Shown here one piece after another: positions 1 to 8,741 of a stretch of 35,668 nt of DNA. The DNA is taken from assembly GCA_937895435.1 (NCBI GenBank), contig CALAXT010000034.1:1-35668 (forward strand), read 5' to 3'. Position numbers and translations under genes: made by a program. Positions within the stretch are counted from its first letter, which is position 1. The number at the start of each line of letters is the position of its first letter. Under the pieces are notes generated by a model, which was not told the DNA's origin, ran no database searches, and saw nothing but the letters and a program-made list of their open reading frames with translations. The stretch is from an uncultured Paracoccaceae bacterium. GTDB lineage: Bacteria > Pseudomonadota > Alphaproteobacteria > Rhodobacterales > Rhodobacteraceae.

Positions 1-1
1 G

Positions 2-907
2 GATCGGCGTCTGTTTGTTACCGGGGCCGCAGCGGCTGCGGGCTATGCGGCGTTGCCTGCACGCGTTTGGGCGGGCCAAGCGCTGTCTTTGGGCGAGATG
101 CAGGTTGATACGCTGTCGGATGGCAATTTGGTGCTGCCAGGAGATTTCATTTTGGGTGGCATGCCAAAGGCAGAGATGGCCGAAATTGTGGCCCGATATG
201 GCCTGCCCGCTGATCGTCTGACCCCGCCCTGTAACGTTACTATGATGCGCAACGGTGCGCAGACTGTGTTGTTTGATTTGGGCGCTGGCCCAGATTTTCA
301 GCCCTCGGCTGGAAAACTGATGGAGGCATTTGATCTGCTGGGTCTGACAGTTGAGGATGTCACGCATGTCGTCTTTACCCATGGCCATCCTGACCATCTG
401 TGGGGGCTGCTGGACGAATTTGATGAACCGATGTTCCCAGACGCCCAATATATGATTGGACAGGCCGAATTTGACTATTGGACAGACCCGGCCACTGTTG
501 ACACGATCGGTGCTGCGCGCACCGCGTTTGCCGTTGGCGCTGCCCGGCGGTTGGATGTGATTGCCGATAGGGTGCAGTTCGTCCGTGATGGCCAAGAAAT
601 CTTGCCTGGTGTGGCTGCCCGGCTGACCGCAGGCCATACCCCCGGCCACATGTCTTATGAACTGCGGTCGGGTTCGGAAGCGGTGATGGTTGTGGGCGAT
701 GCACTGGGGAATCATCATGTGGCGTTTGAGCGGCCAGATTGGGCATCTGGGTCTGACCAAGATGGCGCGCAGGCAGCCCAAACGCGCGCGCTTTTGCTTG
801 ATCAGCTGGCCAACGAACAGATGGCGTTGATTGGCTATCACCTGCCCGGTGGCGGGATCGGGCGGGCGGAACGTGCGGGCGGCGGTTTTCGGTTTGTCGA
901 GGCGTAG
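2..907 (+). CDS. Tat-exported metallo-beta-lactamase-fold hydrolase, 5' end cut off by the window
   Basis: The reading frame is open from the first bases of the window, so the true start lies upstream. The first visible residues, DRRLFVTGAAAAGYAALPA, look like a twin-arginine signal: RR, then LF, then a hydrophobic alanine-rich stretch ending in an ARVWA-type cleavage site. Export of a folded, metal-loaded enzyme to the periplasm is inferred. The metallo-beta-lactamase fold is shown by the metal-binding HGHPDH motif (bases 380-397), followed by a TAGHTPGHMS segment and VGDALGNHH, which supply further metal ligands. These match the lactonase/glyoxalase-II-like branch. The substrate cannot be told from the sequence; a lactone or thioester is a guess. 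A shorter start at TTG 53 would remove the twin arginines, so I reject it. The gene converges on nadE with a hairpin between them. Confidence 0.9.
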   Translation, partial: DRRLFVTGAAAAAGYAALPARVWAGQALSLGEMQVDTLSDGNLVLPGDFILGGMPKAEMAEIVARYGLPADRLTPPCNVTMMRNGAQTVLFDLGAGPDFQPSAGKLMEAFDLLGLTVEDVTHVVFTHGHPDHLWGLLDEFDEPMFPDAQYMIGQAEFDYWTDPATVDTIGAARTAFAVGAARRLDVIADRVQFVRDGQEILPGVAARLTAGHTPGHMSYELRSGSEAVMVVGDALGNHHVAFERPDWASGSDQDGAQAAQTRALLLDQLANEQMALIGYHLPGGGIGRAERAGGGFRFVEA

Positions 908-908
908 C

Positions 909-940
909 GAGAGCACCCGATAGGTTCGGGTGCGGTTCTC
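909..940. terminator. Hairpin between convergent genes (bidirectional terminator candidate)
   Basis: GCACCCGA (913-920) and TCGGGTGC (926-933) form a perfect 8-bp stem with a 5-base loop. Flanking GAGA and TCTC can extend it with a small bulge. It fills the 35-base gap between the stops of the metallo-hydrolase and nadE. There is no long T run, so termination strength is uncertain. Confidence 0.6.
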
Positions 941-942
941 AG

Positions 943-2601
943 TTATCCGCGGTCGCGCCAGCGGTTCACGATCGGATAGCGGCGGTCAAGCCAGAATGCT
1001 TTTTGGCTAAGCCGCACGCCGGGCGCTGATTGGAAGCGTTTCCATTCGGAACTGTAAAGCAGATGCTCGATCCGGCGCACCGTTTCGCCATCATGGCCCT
1101 CGGCGACCAAATCTGCGATCGACATATCCCGCTCAACCAACCCCTCTAAGATGGCATCCAATATGTCATAGGGGGGCAAGCTGTCATCATCGCGTTGATC
1201 AGGGCGTAATTCTGCACTGGGCGGTTTGGTCAAAATAGTTTCTGGTATCACCGCGCCGATGGGACCAGCCATCCATGGGCGATGCTGTGCGTTGCGCCAG
1301 CGGCATATGTCAAAGACGCGGGTTTTATACAGATCTTTGATTGGGTTATAGCCACCCGCCATGTCGCCATAAATTGTGCAATAGCCCACGGCCACTTCTG
1401 ATTTATTGCCCGTTGTCAGCAGCATTTCCCCAAATTTGTTTGAAAGTGCCATCAGCATCACACCGCGCAGACGCGATTGAATGTTTTCCTCTGTGACATC
1501 GGGGGCTTGGCCTTGCATCAGGGGGGCCAGCGTTTGGGTGATGGCGGTTTGCGCAGGGGTGATCGGCAGACTGTCCAGCCTGCATCCCAGTGCGGCGGCG
1601 GCGGCCGTGGCATCTTGCAGCGATTCAGCGGATGTAAAGACCGATGGCAACATTACGCAGCGCAGATTTTCTGGCCCCAAAGCATCAGTCGCCAATGCCG
1701 CCACCAGCGCCGAATCAATGCCACCCGACATTCCCACCAACACTTTGGAAAAGCCTGATTTTTGCACATAATCGCGCAGTGCCAGAACCATGGCATGATA
1801 ATCTTGTTCCAGTGGATCAGGCAGAGGGGCCCGCGCGCTTTCAACAGCGCACCAGCCATGGGTATTTTGTTCGAAATCGATATGGTGCAGCGCGGTTTCA
1901 AACATGGGCAAGCGGCCCACCAAGGCCCCGCCCGGATTCAGCACAAACGACCCGCCATCAAAGACCTGATCATCCTGCCCGCCCACCATATTCAGATAAA
2001 CCAGCGGCAGCCCGGTTTCGATGACGCGCGCCACCATCAACGTCACCCGTGTTTCATATTTTTCGCGATGATAGGGTGAGCCATTTGGCACCAGCAAAAT
2101 CTCGGCGCCGCTTTCTTGCAGTGTTTCACAGACATCTTCGTGCCAAGCATCTTCGCAAATTGGCGTGCCGATTCGCACTGGCCCAACCCGGTAGGGGCCG
2201 CTGAGCGGTGCACTGCTAAACAGCCGCTTTTCATCAAAGACCGCCGTATTTGGCAGATGATGTTTCGAAACTGTGGCTGTGACGGCACCGTCTTGCAAGA
2301 TGTAATAGGCGTTAGAAAGCTGCCCATTTTCCAAAAGTGGCCCGCCAATCCCAATGGCTGGGCCATCGGCGCAGCTTTGTGCAAGCGTGCGAATTGTGAC
2401 CATCGCTTGGGTAGCAAAGGCGGGCTTTGAGACCAGATCTTGGGTTTGATAGCCGGTGATGAACATTTCGCCAAACGCCACCATATCGGCACCCGCGTCG
2501 CGGGCAGCCAGCCACGCGGCTTGCGCCTTGGCTGCGTTTTCGGCCAAAGCGCCAACCGTTGGATTAAGCTGTGCCAGTGTCAGGCGAAAACGTGTGGCCA
2601 T
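943..2601 (-). CDS. nadE: Glutamine-dependent NAD+ synthetase
   Basis: Makes NAD+ from nicotinic acid adenine dinucleotide using ATP and ammonia released from glutamine, the last step of NAD synthesis, in the cytoplasm. The 552-residue product has the two-domain form. The N-terminal nitrilase-type glutaminase domain carries the triad E45 (FGEMF), K113 (VSKHH) and C149 (PICEDAW). The C-terminal synthetase domain carries the PP-loop SGGIDS (about 292-297) and a TTGNKSE segment typical of NAD synthetases. I chose the ATG at 2601, giving MATRFRLTLAQLNPTVG, which is where nitrilase-type NadE proteins begin. The frame stays open a further 152 codons upstream, but that part lies antisense to the MORN gene and has no nitrilase character. 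It is divergent from the MORN gene across about 120 bases. Confidence 0.95.
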   Translation of the reverse strand: MATRFRLTLAQLNPTVGALAENAAKAQAAWLAARDAGADMVAFGEMFITGYQTQDLVSKPAFATQAMVTIRTLAQSCADGPAIGIGGPLLENGQLSNAYYILQDGAVTATVSKHHLPNTAVFDEKRLFSSAPLSGPYRVGPVRIGTPICEDAWHEDVCETLQESGAEILLVPNGSPYHREKYETRVTLMVARVIETGLPLVYLNMVGGQDDQVFDGGSFVLNPGGALVGRLPMFETALHHIDFEQNTHGWCAVESARAPLPDPLEQDYHAMVLALRDYVQKSGFSKVLVGMSGGIDSALVAALATDALGPENLRCVMLPSVFTSAESLQDATAAAAALGCRLDSLPITPAQTAITQTLAPLMQGQAPDVTEENIQSRLRGVMLMALSNKFGEMLLTTGNKSEVAVGYCTIYGDMAGGYNPIKDLYKTRVFDICRWRNAQHRPWMAGPIGAVIPETILTKPPSAELRPDQRDDDSLPPYDILDAILEGLVERDMSIADLVAEGHDGETVRRIEHLLYSSEWKRFQSAPGVRLSQKAFWLDRRYPIVNRWRDRG

Positions 2602-2724
2602 CAAAGCCCCCAGACTGTAAATATTGCGGTGTTCATACCAGAAACCGGGCCGAGGGAAAGACACGCACCCTGCATTTTGTTTTTCATATAACCCCGCTAA
2701 GGTGTGGGGCAAGCAGGGGGCACT

Positions 2725-4254
2725 ATGTTGCATCAGAACGGAAATTGGCGGTTTGGGGTTTGGCAACGGGCAGGCGCTGCGCACGCGCGGGGTTTGGCGT
2801 TGCTGTGCGTGGTGTCCGTTTTGATCGCGGCACCGACTTGGGCGCAAAGTCGTGGCCCGGTTCTCACCAAAACCTATGACAATGGCGGTGTTTACACCGG
2901 CACCTTTTCGATGGGCCGCCCCGATGGCCAAGGCAGCTATCGCCTGCCCAACGGTTATGAATATGAGGGCGATTGGGTCCAGGGTGCTATTTTTGGCCAG
3001 GGCCGGGCACGCTATCCAAATGGTGCGGTCTATGAGGGCAGCTTTATCGCGGGCCAACCTGATGGGCAGGGCACGATGACCTTTGCCGAGGGTGATCGCT
3101 ACACCGGTGAATGGGCCGAGGGCCAGATGACGGGCAAGGGCGAGCGCTTAAATGCAGATGGCAGCCTTTATCGGGGGACTTTTCTGGGCGGACTGGCGCA
3201 GGGGCAGGGCGTGTTAGAACAGCCCGACGGTTACCTTTATGTGGGCGAATGGGTGGGTGGTGTGCGCAGTGGGCGGGCCGAAATCACCTATCCCGATGGT
3301 GCGCGCTATGTCGGTGCGGTGCTTGATGGAGCGCGGGCGGGGCAAGGCACGCTGACGCTGTCAAATGGCCAGCGGTTCGAAGGCGTCTGGCAGGCCGATC
3401 AAATTAGTGGCCCCTCGCGCATGGTGACGGCTGAGGGGGATGTTTATGACGGCATGCTTGTTAATGGCATTCGTGAGGGCAAGGGGGCCATGCGTTATAT
3501 TGGTGGCCCACGCTATGAGGGCTTGTTTGTCGCGGATAAACGCTCGGGCTTGGGCACATTTTATACGGCAGAGGGTCTGATTTTTACAGGCACTTGGAAA
3601 GATGACCGGATCGAGGGGCAAGGGCGCATCACCTATCCGGGTGGTACGACTTATGAGGGTGAGCTGCGTGATGCCCGTCCGGATGGTTCGGGCCGGATGC
3701 AGTTTGCCGACGGCAGTATCTACCAAGGCAACTGGCGGAATGGACAGATGCAGGGCGTGGGCCAGCTGACCTATGCCGATGGCGCGGTCTATCAGGGGAG
3801 TTTTGTTGCGGATTTGCCGGATGGTTTGGGACAACTGCGCCACCCAGATGGATTTGCGTATGATGGCGAGTGGCAGGTGGGGCAAAAGCATGGATTTGGT
3901 GCGGCCATCTATCCCGATGCTTCAAGCTATCGTGGCGCGTTCATGCAAGACAAACCTGAGGGGCCGGGGGTGCTGCGGTGGGCCGATGGCTTTGTCTATT
4001 CGGGCGAATTTCGAGGAGGCATCCGCAGCGGGCGCGGCGTAGCATTCTACCCCACAGGCGATATCTATTCAGGAGAATTTGCGAATGATGCCCGACAGGG
4101 GCGGGGCTGGCTGATTTATTCGGGGGGGCGGGCGATTGATGGGCTGTGGCAACAAGGCGCCCTGACCGGCCATGTTGGGCCCGATGGTGTGGTGACGCAG
4201 GTAGACCCTGCGCCAGCGAACGCGACATCGGCACCCATCCCATCTGGTCAATAG
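2725..4254 (+). CDS. Secreted 19-MORN-repeat protein
   Basis: A 509-residue protein that is nearly all MORN repeat. Residues 1-40 form a Sec-type signal peptide: a basic region, then the hydrophobic run GLALLCVVSVLIAAP, with cleavage likely after TWA before QSRGP. From residue 57 on, 19 units of exactly 23 residues follow, each starting Y-x-G-x-[FW] and containing a G-x-G turn and often a YPDG- or ADG-like end. A short Pro/Ala-rich tail closes the protein. MORN repeats form elongated beta-hairpin sheets and serve as scaffolds or membrane-contact modules; the role of this protein is unknown. No catalytic domain is attached. The ATG at 2725 has an AGGGGG ribosome site; the GTG at 2704 would be in frame but is less well placed. 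Export to the periplasm or outer membrane is inferred from the signal peptide. Confidence 0.88.
   Translation: MLHQNGNWRFGVWQRAGAAHARGLALLCVVSVLIAAPTWAQSRGPVLTKTYDNGGVYTGTFSMGRPDGQGSYRLPNGYEYEGDWVQGAIFGQGRARYPNGAVYEGSFIAGQPDGQGTMTFAEGDRYTGEWAEGQMTGKGERLNADGSLYRGTFLGGLAQGQGVLEQPDGYLYVGEWVGGVRSGRAEITYPDGARYVGAVLDGARAGQGTLTLSNGQRFEGVWQADQISGPSRMVTAEGDVYDGMLVNGIREGKGAMRYIGGPRYEGLFVADKRSGLGTFYTAEGLIFTGTWKDDRIEGQGRITYPGGTTYEGELRDARPDGSGRMQFADGSIYQGNWRNGQMQGVGQLTYADGAVYQGSFVADLPDGLGQLRHPDGFAYDGEWQVGQKHGFGAAIYPDASSYRGAFMQDKPEGPGVLRWADGFVYSGEFRGGIRSGRGVAFYPTGDIYSGEFANDARQGRGWLIYSGGRAIDGLWQQGALTGHVGPDGVVTQVDPAPANATSAPIPSGQ
2893..4203 (+). repeat. Nineteen tandem 69-bp units coding MORN repeats, in perfect phase
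   Basis: The first Y-x-G-x-F codon set starts at 2893 and the last unit (IDGLW) at 4135, which is exactly 18 periods of 69 bases. No insertion or deletion breaks the phase. The units have diverged in base sequence but keep the aromatic-x-G start and the internal G-x-G. Unit starts include YTGTF, YEGDW, YEGSF, YTGEW, YRGTF, YVGEW, FEGVW, YDGML, FTGTW, YQGNW, YDGEW and YSGEF. Confidence 0.9.
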
Positions 4255-4279
4255 GTTGGCCCCAAAGGTTGGCCCCAAA
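4254..4279. repeat. 13-bp tandem duplication at the MORN stop codon
   Basis: GGTTGGCCCCAAA occurs twice head to tail (4254-4266 and 4267-4279). The first copy begins at the last base of the TAG stop. It looks like a recent short slippage duplication; no function is evident. Confidence 0.8.
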
Positions 4280-4431
4280 AACGGCTTTGTCTGTTAAGAT
4301 TCGGGTGGCGCTTCGCGTCTTTTTGGGGGTTTGCGTGCCGCGTTGCAGGTGCAGGCTTGGATCATTTGGGGGCAAATGGTCACAGGCATGGAAAAAACAC
4401 AACAATTCCACCCCTGCGGCAATCTCGAACA

Positions 4432-4465
4432 TTGCCCCTTTGACCAAGTCGATTTAAAAGGGCAA
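4432..4465. other. Inverted repeat upstream of ctaD
   Basis: TTGCCCCTTT (4432-4441) faces AAAAGGGCAA (4456-4465) with one mismatch across a 14-base spacer. It lies 60-95 bases before the ctaD start in an otherwise empty 272-base gap. It could be an operator or part of the 5' leader. A TTGACC hexamer sits inside it (4440-4445), but I see no convincing -10 partner. Confidence 0.35.
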
Positions 4466-4526
4466 ACACAAACACCACGCTGGGCTAGCCCCCGCGTGCA
4501 CAAACGCTAGGGAACAGGAGACGCTC

Positions 4527-6209
4527 ATGGCCGATGCAGCCCTTCATGGCCACGGTTCAGAACATGGCGGTCACGATCACCGCGGGTTCTTCACGCGCTG
4601 GTTCATGTCGACCAATCACAAGGATATCGGTATCCTTTATCTTTTCACTTCGGCCCTTGTCGGCTTCATCGCGGTAGCGATGACGATCTACATGCGGATG
4701 GAGCTGATGCAGCCAGGCGTGCAATATATGTGCACCGAAGGTGCGCGTGCGCTGGCTTCCAGCGCAGAATGCACACCCAATGGCCATCTCTGGAATGTTG
4801 TGATCACGGCGCATGGCGTCTTGATGATGTTCTTTGTTGTGATTCCGGCGCTTTTTGGTGGTTTTGGCAACTATTTCATGCCGCTGCAAATCGGTGCGCC
4901 CGATATGGCATTCCCGCGGATGAACAACCTGTCTTATTGGCTGTTTGTTGCAGGTACTTCGCTTGCTGTGGCTTCGCTGTTCGTTCCGGGCGGTGAAGGG
5001 CAAAATGGTGCAGGTGTGGGCTGGGTGCTTTACCCTCCGCTGTCGACGCTTGAGCAGGGCATGTCGATGGATCTGGCGATTTTCGCCATTCACTTGTCAG
5101 GCGCGTCGTCGATTTTGGGTGCGATCAACATGATCACAACCATGCTCAACATGCGCGCACCGGGCATGACCATGCACAAGGTTCCTCTGTTTGCGTGGTC
5201 GATTTTTATCACGGCTTGGCTAATCCTGCTTGCGTTGCCAGTTTTGGCTGGTGCCATCACGATGCTGCTAACCGACCGTAACTTTGGGACGACCTTTTTT
5301 GACCCGGCCGGTGGTGGAGATCCGATTCTTTACCAGCACATCCTGTGGTTCTTTGGTCACCCAGAAGTTTACATTATCGTTTTGCCGGGCTTTGGCATCA
5401 TCAGCCACGTTATCGCGACTTTCTCGCGCAAGCCGGTCTTTGGCTATCTGCCGATGGTTTATGCGATGGTTGCGATTGGGGTTCTGGGCTTTGTCGTCTG
5501 GGCGCACCACATGTACACCGTCGGCATGTCGCTGACCCAGCAGAGCTATTTTATGCTGGCCACAATGGTCATCGCCGTGCCTACAGGTATCAAAGTGTTT
5601 AGCTGGATCGCCACGATGTGGGGCGGGTCGGTTGAATTCAAAACCCCGATGCTCTGGGCGTTTGGTTTCTTGTTTCTGTTCACCGTCGGTGGTGTGACCG
5701 GCATCGTGCTGAGCCAGGCGGCCATCGATCGTGCCTATCACGATACCTATTATGTCATCGCACACTTCCATTATGTGATGAGCTTGGGTGCTGTTTATAC
5801 GATTTTTGCCGGTATCTATTATTGGATCGGTAAAATGTCGGGGCGTCAGTATCCGGAATGGGCGGGCAAGCTGCACTTTTGGACGATGTTCATCGGCTCA
5901 AACCTGACATTCTTCCCGCAGCACTTCTTGGGTCGTCAGGGTATGCCACGCCGCTACATCGACTATCCTGAGGCCTTTGCCTATTGGAACTATGTGTCAT
6001 CGATCGGTGCGTTTATCTCGTTTGCGTCGTTCCTGTTCTTTATTGGTGTGATATTCTACACCCTGCGTTACGGTAAGCGCGTGACCGAGAACAACTATTG
6101 GAACGAGCATGCCGACACGCTGGAGTGGACGCTGCCAAGCCCCCCGCCCGAACACACGTTTGAGACGCTGCCCAAGCAGTCTGATTGGGATCATAGCCGC
6201 GCGCATTGA
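4527..6209 (+). CDS. ctaD: aa3-type cytochrome c oxidase subunit I
   Basis: The catalytic, membrane-embedded subunit of the terminal oxidase, which reduces O2 with electrons from cytochrome c and pumps protons. The 560-residue product contains every expected ligand: H96 and H415 for heme a, H413 for heme a3, H278, H327 and H328 for CuB, and Y282 of the His-Tyr crosslink in the HPEVY segment. Each sits exactly two residues later than in Paracoccus denitrificans (94, 413, 411, 276, 325, 326, 280). The E of HPEVY and the K of PTGIKVFSW mark the D and K proton channels. The N terminus is His-rich ([14 protein letters not shown]). The AGGAGA ribosome site lies about 7 bases before the ATG. No ctaC, ctaE or assembly gene is adjacent, so the gene stands alone, as is common in this group. 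A perfect terminator follows. Confidence 0.98.
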   Translation: MADAALHGHGSEHGGHDHRGFFTRWFMSTNHKDIGILYLFTSALVGFIAVAMTIYMRMELMQPGVQYMCTEGARALASSAECTPNGHLWNVVITAHGVLMMFFVVIPALFGGFGNYFMPLQIGAPDMAFPRMNNLSYWLFVAGTSLAVASLFVPGGEGQNGAGVGWVLYPPLSTLEQGMSMDLAIFAIHLSGASSILGAINMITTMLNMRAPGMTMHKVPLFAWSIFITAWLILLALPVLAGAITMLLTDRNFGTTFFDPAGGGDPILYQHILWFFGHPEVYIIVLPGFGIISHVIATFSRKPVFGYLPMVYAMVAIGVLGFVVWAHHMYTVGMSLTQQSYFMLATMVIAVPTGIKVFSWIATMWGGSVEFKTPMLWAFGFLFLFTVGGVTGIVLSQAAIDRAYHDTYYVIAHFHYVMSLGAVYTIFAGIYYWIGKMSGRQYPEWAGKLHFWTMFIGSNLTFFPQHFLGRQGMPRRYIDYPEAFAYWNYVSSIGAFISFASFLFFIGVIFYTLRYGKRVTENNYWNEHADTLEWTLPSPPPEHTFETLPKQSDWDHSRAH

Positions 6210-6232
6210 TCGGGGCAGTTACACAAAATCAC

Positions 6233-6260
6233 AAACGGCCCCGAAATTTCGGGGCCGTTT
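6233..6260 (+). terminator. Rho-independent terminator after ctaD
   Basis: A perfect 28-base palindrome: AAACGGCCCCGAAA followed at once by its reverse complement TTTCGGGGCCGTTT. The stem is GC-rich and ends in TTT. It sits 24 bases after the ctaD stop. With no unpaired loop bases the actual hairpin must open several central A-T pairs. Confidence 0.88.
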
Positions 6261-6333
6261 GCCATTGTAGCGCCCGCTTGGTGTTTTATGTCAGTCACCA
6301 TGCACAATCCTTTGCCGTCGATCGGACAAGCCC

Positions 6334-6855
6334 ATGCCGTATGAATGGTTGCCCATAACCAATGATGCCGCACCCCGTGCCGTGCCAGTAACGGTGCGGG
6401 CCTGGCCGCACCAGTCTTTGCCGCCAGCTGGCTTTGTGGGATTTATGGCAGCGACAGCTGTATTTATTGCGCTGCCATTGGTTTTTTTGCTGGGTAGCCC
6501 AGTATTTTGGGGGCTGTTGCCATTTATTGTTTTGGCCGTGGTTGCGCTTTGGCTGGCCATTCAGCGCAATCGCCGTGATGGACAATTGCTGGAAACGCTG
6601 ACGATTTCACCAAGTGACATGACGCTGGAACGCCGCAACCCACATCAGGCAACCCAGCACTGGCAGGCCAATCCCTATTGGGTCAGCGTGCAGATTCATG
6701 CGCGCAAAGGTCCGGTGCCTGACTATCTGACACTGCGTGGTGCGGGCCGCGAGGTTGAGTTTGGCGCATTTTTAACCCCCGCAGAGCGGGTCACTTTGTG
6801 TGAAGAGCTGCAAATTCATCTGGCAGCCTTGGCCCGCGCGCCACATCCCCTTTAG
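6334..6855 (+). CDS. DUF2244 family membrane protein
   Basis: A 173-residue protein of the DUF2244 type; the function is unknown. The N-terminal part reads EWLPITNDAAPRA and then WPHQSLPPAGF, a pattern typical of this family. Two hydrophobic segments follow close together (about residues 33-52 and 55-72: GFMAATAVFIALPLVFLL and FWGLLPFIVLAVVALWLAI), so a hairpin membrane anchor is likely. A soluble C-terminal domain (about 75-173) carries RRDGQLLETLTIS and the ending FLTPAERVTLCEEL. It lies behind the ctaD terminator, so it probably has its own promoter. Its TAG stop overlaps the TAA stop of the facing yqeY-like gene by 4 bases. A link to the oxidase is suggested only by position. Confidence 0.85.
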   Translation: MPYEWLPITNDAAPRAVPVTVRAWPHQSLPPAGFVGFMAATAVFIALPLVFLLGSPVFWGLLPFIVLAVVALWLAIQRNRRDGQLLETLTISPSDMTLERRNPHQATQHWQANPYWVSVQIHARKGPVPDYLTLRGAGREVEFGAFLTPAERVTLCEELQIHLAALARAPHPL

Positions 6856-7310
6856 GCAAGGCGTGTTTTGATCATCGGGCCAACCGTACCAAAATCCATC
6901 TGGCCGGTATAGCTTGCTTTCAGATGCGCCATCACCCGGCCCATATCGCGAATTCCGGTAGCACTTGTTTCTGCGATAGCAGCGGTGATCACCGTCTCAA
7001 TCTCATCGGGGGTAAGCTGGCGTGGCAAGAACTCTTCAATCACGCCAATTTCGTCCAGTTCCTTTTGCGCCAATTCCAGCCGCCCGCCTTCTTCATAGAC
7101 GCGGGCGCTCTCTTGGCGCTGTTTGACCATTCGGCCCAAAACTGCCAAAATATCATCATCGCTGATCTGGCTGTCGCCGCCGGTGCCACGCAGAGCAATG
7201 TCACGGTCTTTGATGGCGGCATTGATCAGGCGCAGGGTTGAAAGCCGCTCAGGCGCCTTGGCCTTCATCGCTTCTTTCAGGGCTGTTTGCAGCTGATCAC
7301 GCAGGGTCAT
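6852..7310 (-). CDS. GatB/YqeY domain protein
   Basis: A 152-residue protein consisting only of the YqeY domain, the helical module related to the tail of GatB in the tRNA-dependent amidotransferase. The sequence starts MTLRDQLQTALKEAMKAKAPERLSTLR and contains KQRQESARVYEEGGRLELA and EFLPRQLTPDEIE, both typical of the family. Free-standing YqeY proteins have no settled biochemical role; tRNA-linked action is inferred from the GatB relationship. The length is normal for the family. It is divergent from carA across about 190 bases and overlaps DUF2244 tail to tail by 4 bases. Confidence 0.93.
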   Translation of the reverse strand: MTLRDQLQTALKEAMKAKAPERLSTLRLINAAIKDRDIALRGTGGDSQISDDDILAVLGRMVKQRQESARVYEEGGRLELAQKELDEIGVIEEFLPRQLTPDEIETVITAAIAETSATGIRDMGRVMAHLKASYTGQMDFGTVGPMIKTRLA

Positions 7311-7500
7311 TGGTCGCTCCGTCCGTTGTCTGCAGAGTGTCTGCCGAAAGCGCAGTTATATCGTCATGTTTGTTGCAAAGCAACCCATACAAAATGACCT
7401 AACTTATTGAAATCATTTGATATCACATTTGATGGCTGCCCTTGACCCCGGCTGCCACAAACCTTAGTGTCCGGCCGTTCCGCCCACAGGAGAGTATGCC

Positions 7501-8673
7501 GTGTCTGCCAGCAGCGCAAACCCCGCCCCGAAGCCAACCGCCTGCCTTGCGCTGGCAGATGGCACGATTTTTTATGGCAAAGGGTTCGGCGCCCGTGGCG
7601 AGACGGTGGCCGAGCTGGTGTTTAACACCGCCATGACCGGCTATCAGGAAATCATGACAGATCCGTCTTACGCTGGGCAGATTGTCACCTTTACCTTTCC
7701 CCATATCGGCAACGTCGGCGTGAATGTCGAAGATGATGAAACCAGCCGCCCCTCGGCTGCCGGTATCGTGGTGAAATGGGATCCGACCGAGGCCTCAAGC
7801 TGGCGCGCGACTGCTGAGCTGGATGGTTGGTTGGCCCAGCAAGGCCAAATTGGTATCGGTGGCTTGGATACGCGCCGCCTGACGCGCGCGATTCGTCAAC
7901 AGGGCGCACCGCATGTGGCGTTGGCCCATGATCCTGATGGAAATTTTGATATCGAAGCGTTGGTGGCCAAGGCGCGCGGCTGGAAAGGGCTAGTGGGTCT
8001 GGATCTGGCTAAGGGTGTGACCTGCGCGCAAAGTTACCAGTGGCGCGAAATGCGCTGGGCCTGGCCTGAGGGCTATGTTGAACGCAGCACGCCCGGTCTG
8101 CGGGTTGTGGCGATTGACTATGGCGCTAAGCGCAACATCCTGCGCTGTTTGGCCTCGGCTGGATGCGATGTGACTGTGCTGCCGGCGACGGCCACAGCAC
8201 AAGAGGTGCTCGACTTGAACCCAGACGGGGTGTTTTTGTCAAATGGTCCGGGTGATCCTGCGGCTACGGGTGTTTATGCTGTGCCAATGATCCAAGGCGT
8301 GTTGCAGCGCACAGATCTGCCGGTTTTTGGCATTTGTTTGGGGCATCAGATGTTGGCGCTGGCTTTGGGGGCGCGCACGGTGAAAATGAATCACGGCCAC
8401 CACGGCGCCAATCACCCGGTCAAAGAGCTTAACACTGGAAAGGTGGAAATCACCTCAATGAACCATGGGTTTACGGTGGACAGTCAGACCCTGCCAGCGG
8501 GTGTGGTGGAAACTCATGTGTCGCTGTTTGATGGATCAAACTGTGGTATCGCGCTGGCGGGTCGGCCGGTATTTTCGGTGCAATACCACCCCGAGGCCAG
8601 CCCCGGCCCGCAAGACAGCTATTACTTGTTTGAGCGTTTTGCCGCAGCCATGCAGAAAAATCGCGCAGCCTGA
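7501..8673 (+). CDS. carA: Carbamoyl-phosphate synthase small (glutaminase) subunit
   Basis: Hydrolyses glutamine and passes ammonia to CarB for carbamoyl phosphate, the precursor of arginine and pyrimidines. The 390-residue product has the CarA N-terminal domain (ACLALADGTIFYGKGFGA, TGYQEIMTDPSYAGQ) and a class I glutaminase domain with C279 (GICLGHQM), H363 and E365 (YHPEASPGP). These are all ten residues later than the E. coli triad 269/353/355. SNGPGDP marks the oxyanion region. The start is GTG at 7501, preceded by CAGGAGAG. An ATG at 7496 is in another frame and gives only a short peptide. carB is not in the window. The 190-base upstream gap shows no attenuator that I recognise, only a small GTTGC-AAA-GCAAC dyad at 7372-7384. 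Confidence 0.97.
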   Translation: MSASSANPAPKPTACLALADGTIFYGKGFGARGETVAELVFNTAMTGYQEIMTDPSYAGQIVTFTFPHIGNVGVNVEDDETSRPSAAGIVVKWDPTEASSWRATAELDGWLAQQGQIGIGGLDTRRLTRAIRQQGAPHVALAHDPDGNFDIEALVAKARGWKGLVGLDLAKGVTCAQSYQWREMRWAWPEGYVERSTPGLRVVAIDYGAKRNILRCLASAGCDVTVLPATATAQEVLDLNPDGVFLSNGPGDPAATGVYAVPMIQGVLQRTDLPVFGICLGHQMLALALGARTVKMNHGHHGANHPVKELNTGKVEITSMNHGFTVDSQTLPAGVVETHVSLFDGSNCGIALAGRPVFSVQYHPEASPGPQDSYYLFERFAAAMQKNRAA

Positions 8674-8741
8674 GATTTTTTACGGGTTATTAACGCGGGT
8701 GCGCAAGCATCGGGGGGCAAAGAGCAACCCGGGGTAACGTT

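Noticed and set aside
2602-3057. 152-codon N-terminal extension of the NAD+ synthetase frame
   Set aside because: It lies antisense to the MORN gene and has no nitrilase-domain character; the family start is at 2601.
2893-4203. Tandem 69-base periodicity considered as a CRISPR or satellite array
   Set aside because: The period is coding, each unit translates to a MORN repeat, and there are no identical repeats with unique spacers.
4440-4468. TTGACC as a sigma-70 -35 for ctaD
   Set aside because: The bases 17 positions downstream (CAAACA) do not resemble a -10 element.
7432-7467. 11-residue upstream reading frame before carA, considered as an attenuator leader
   Set aside because: No ribosome site, no run of regulatory codons and no terminator/antiterminator pair between it and carA.
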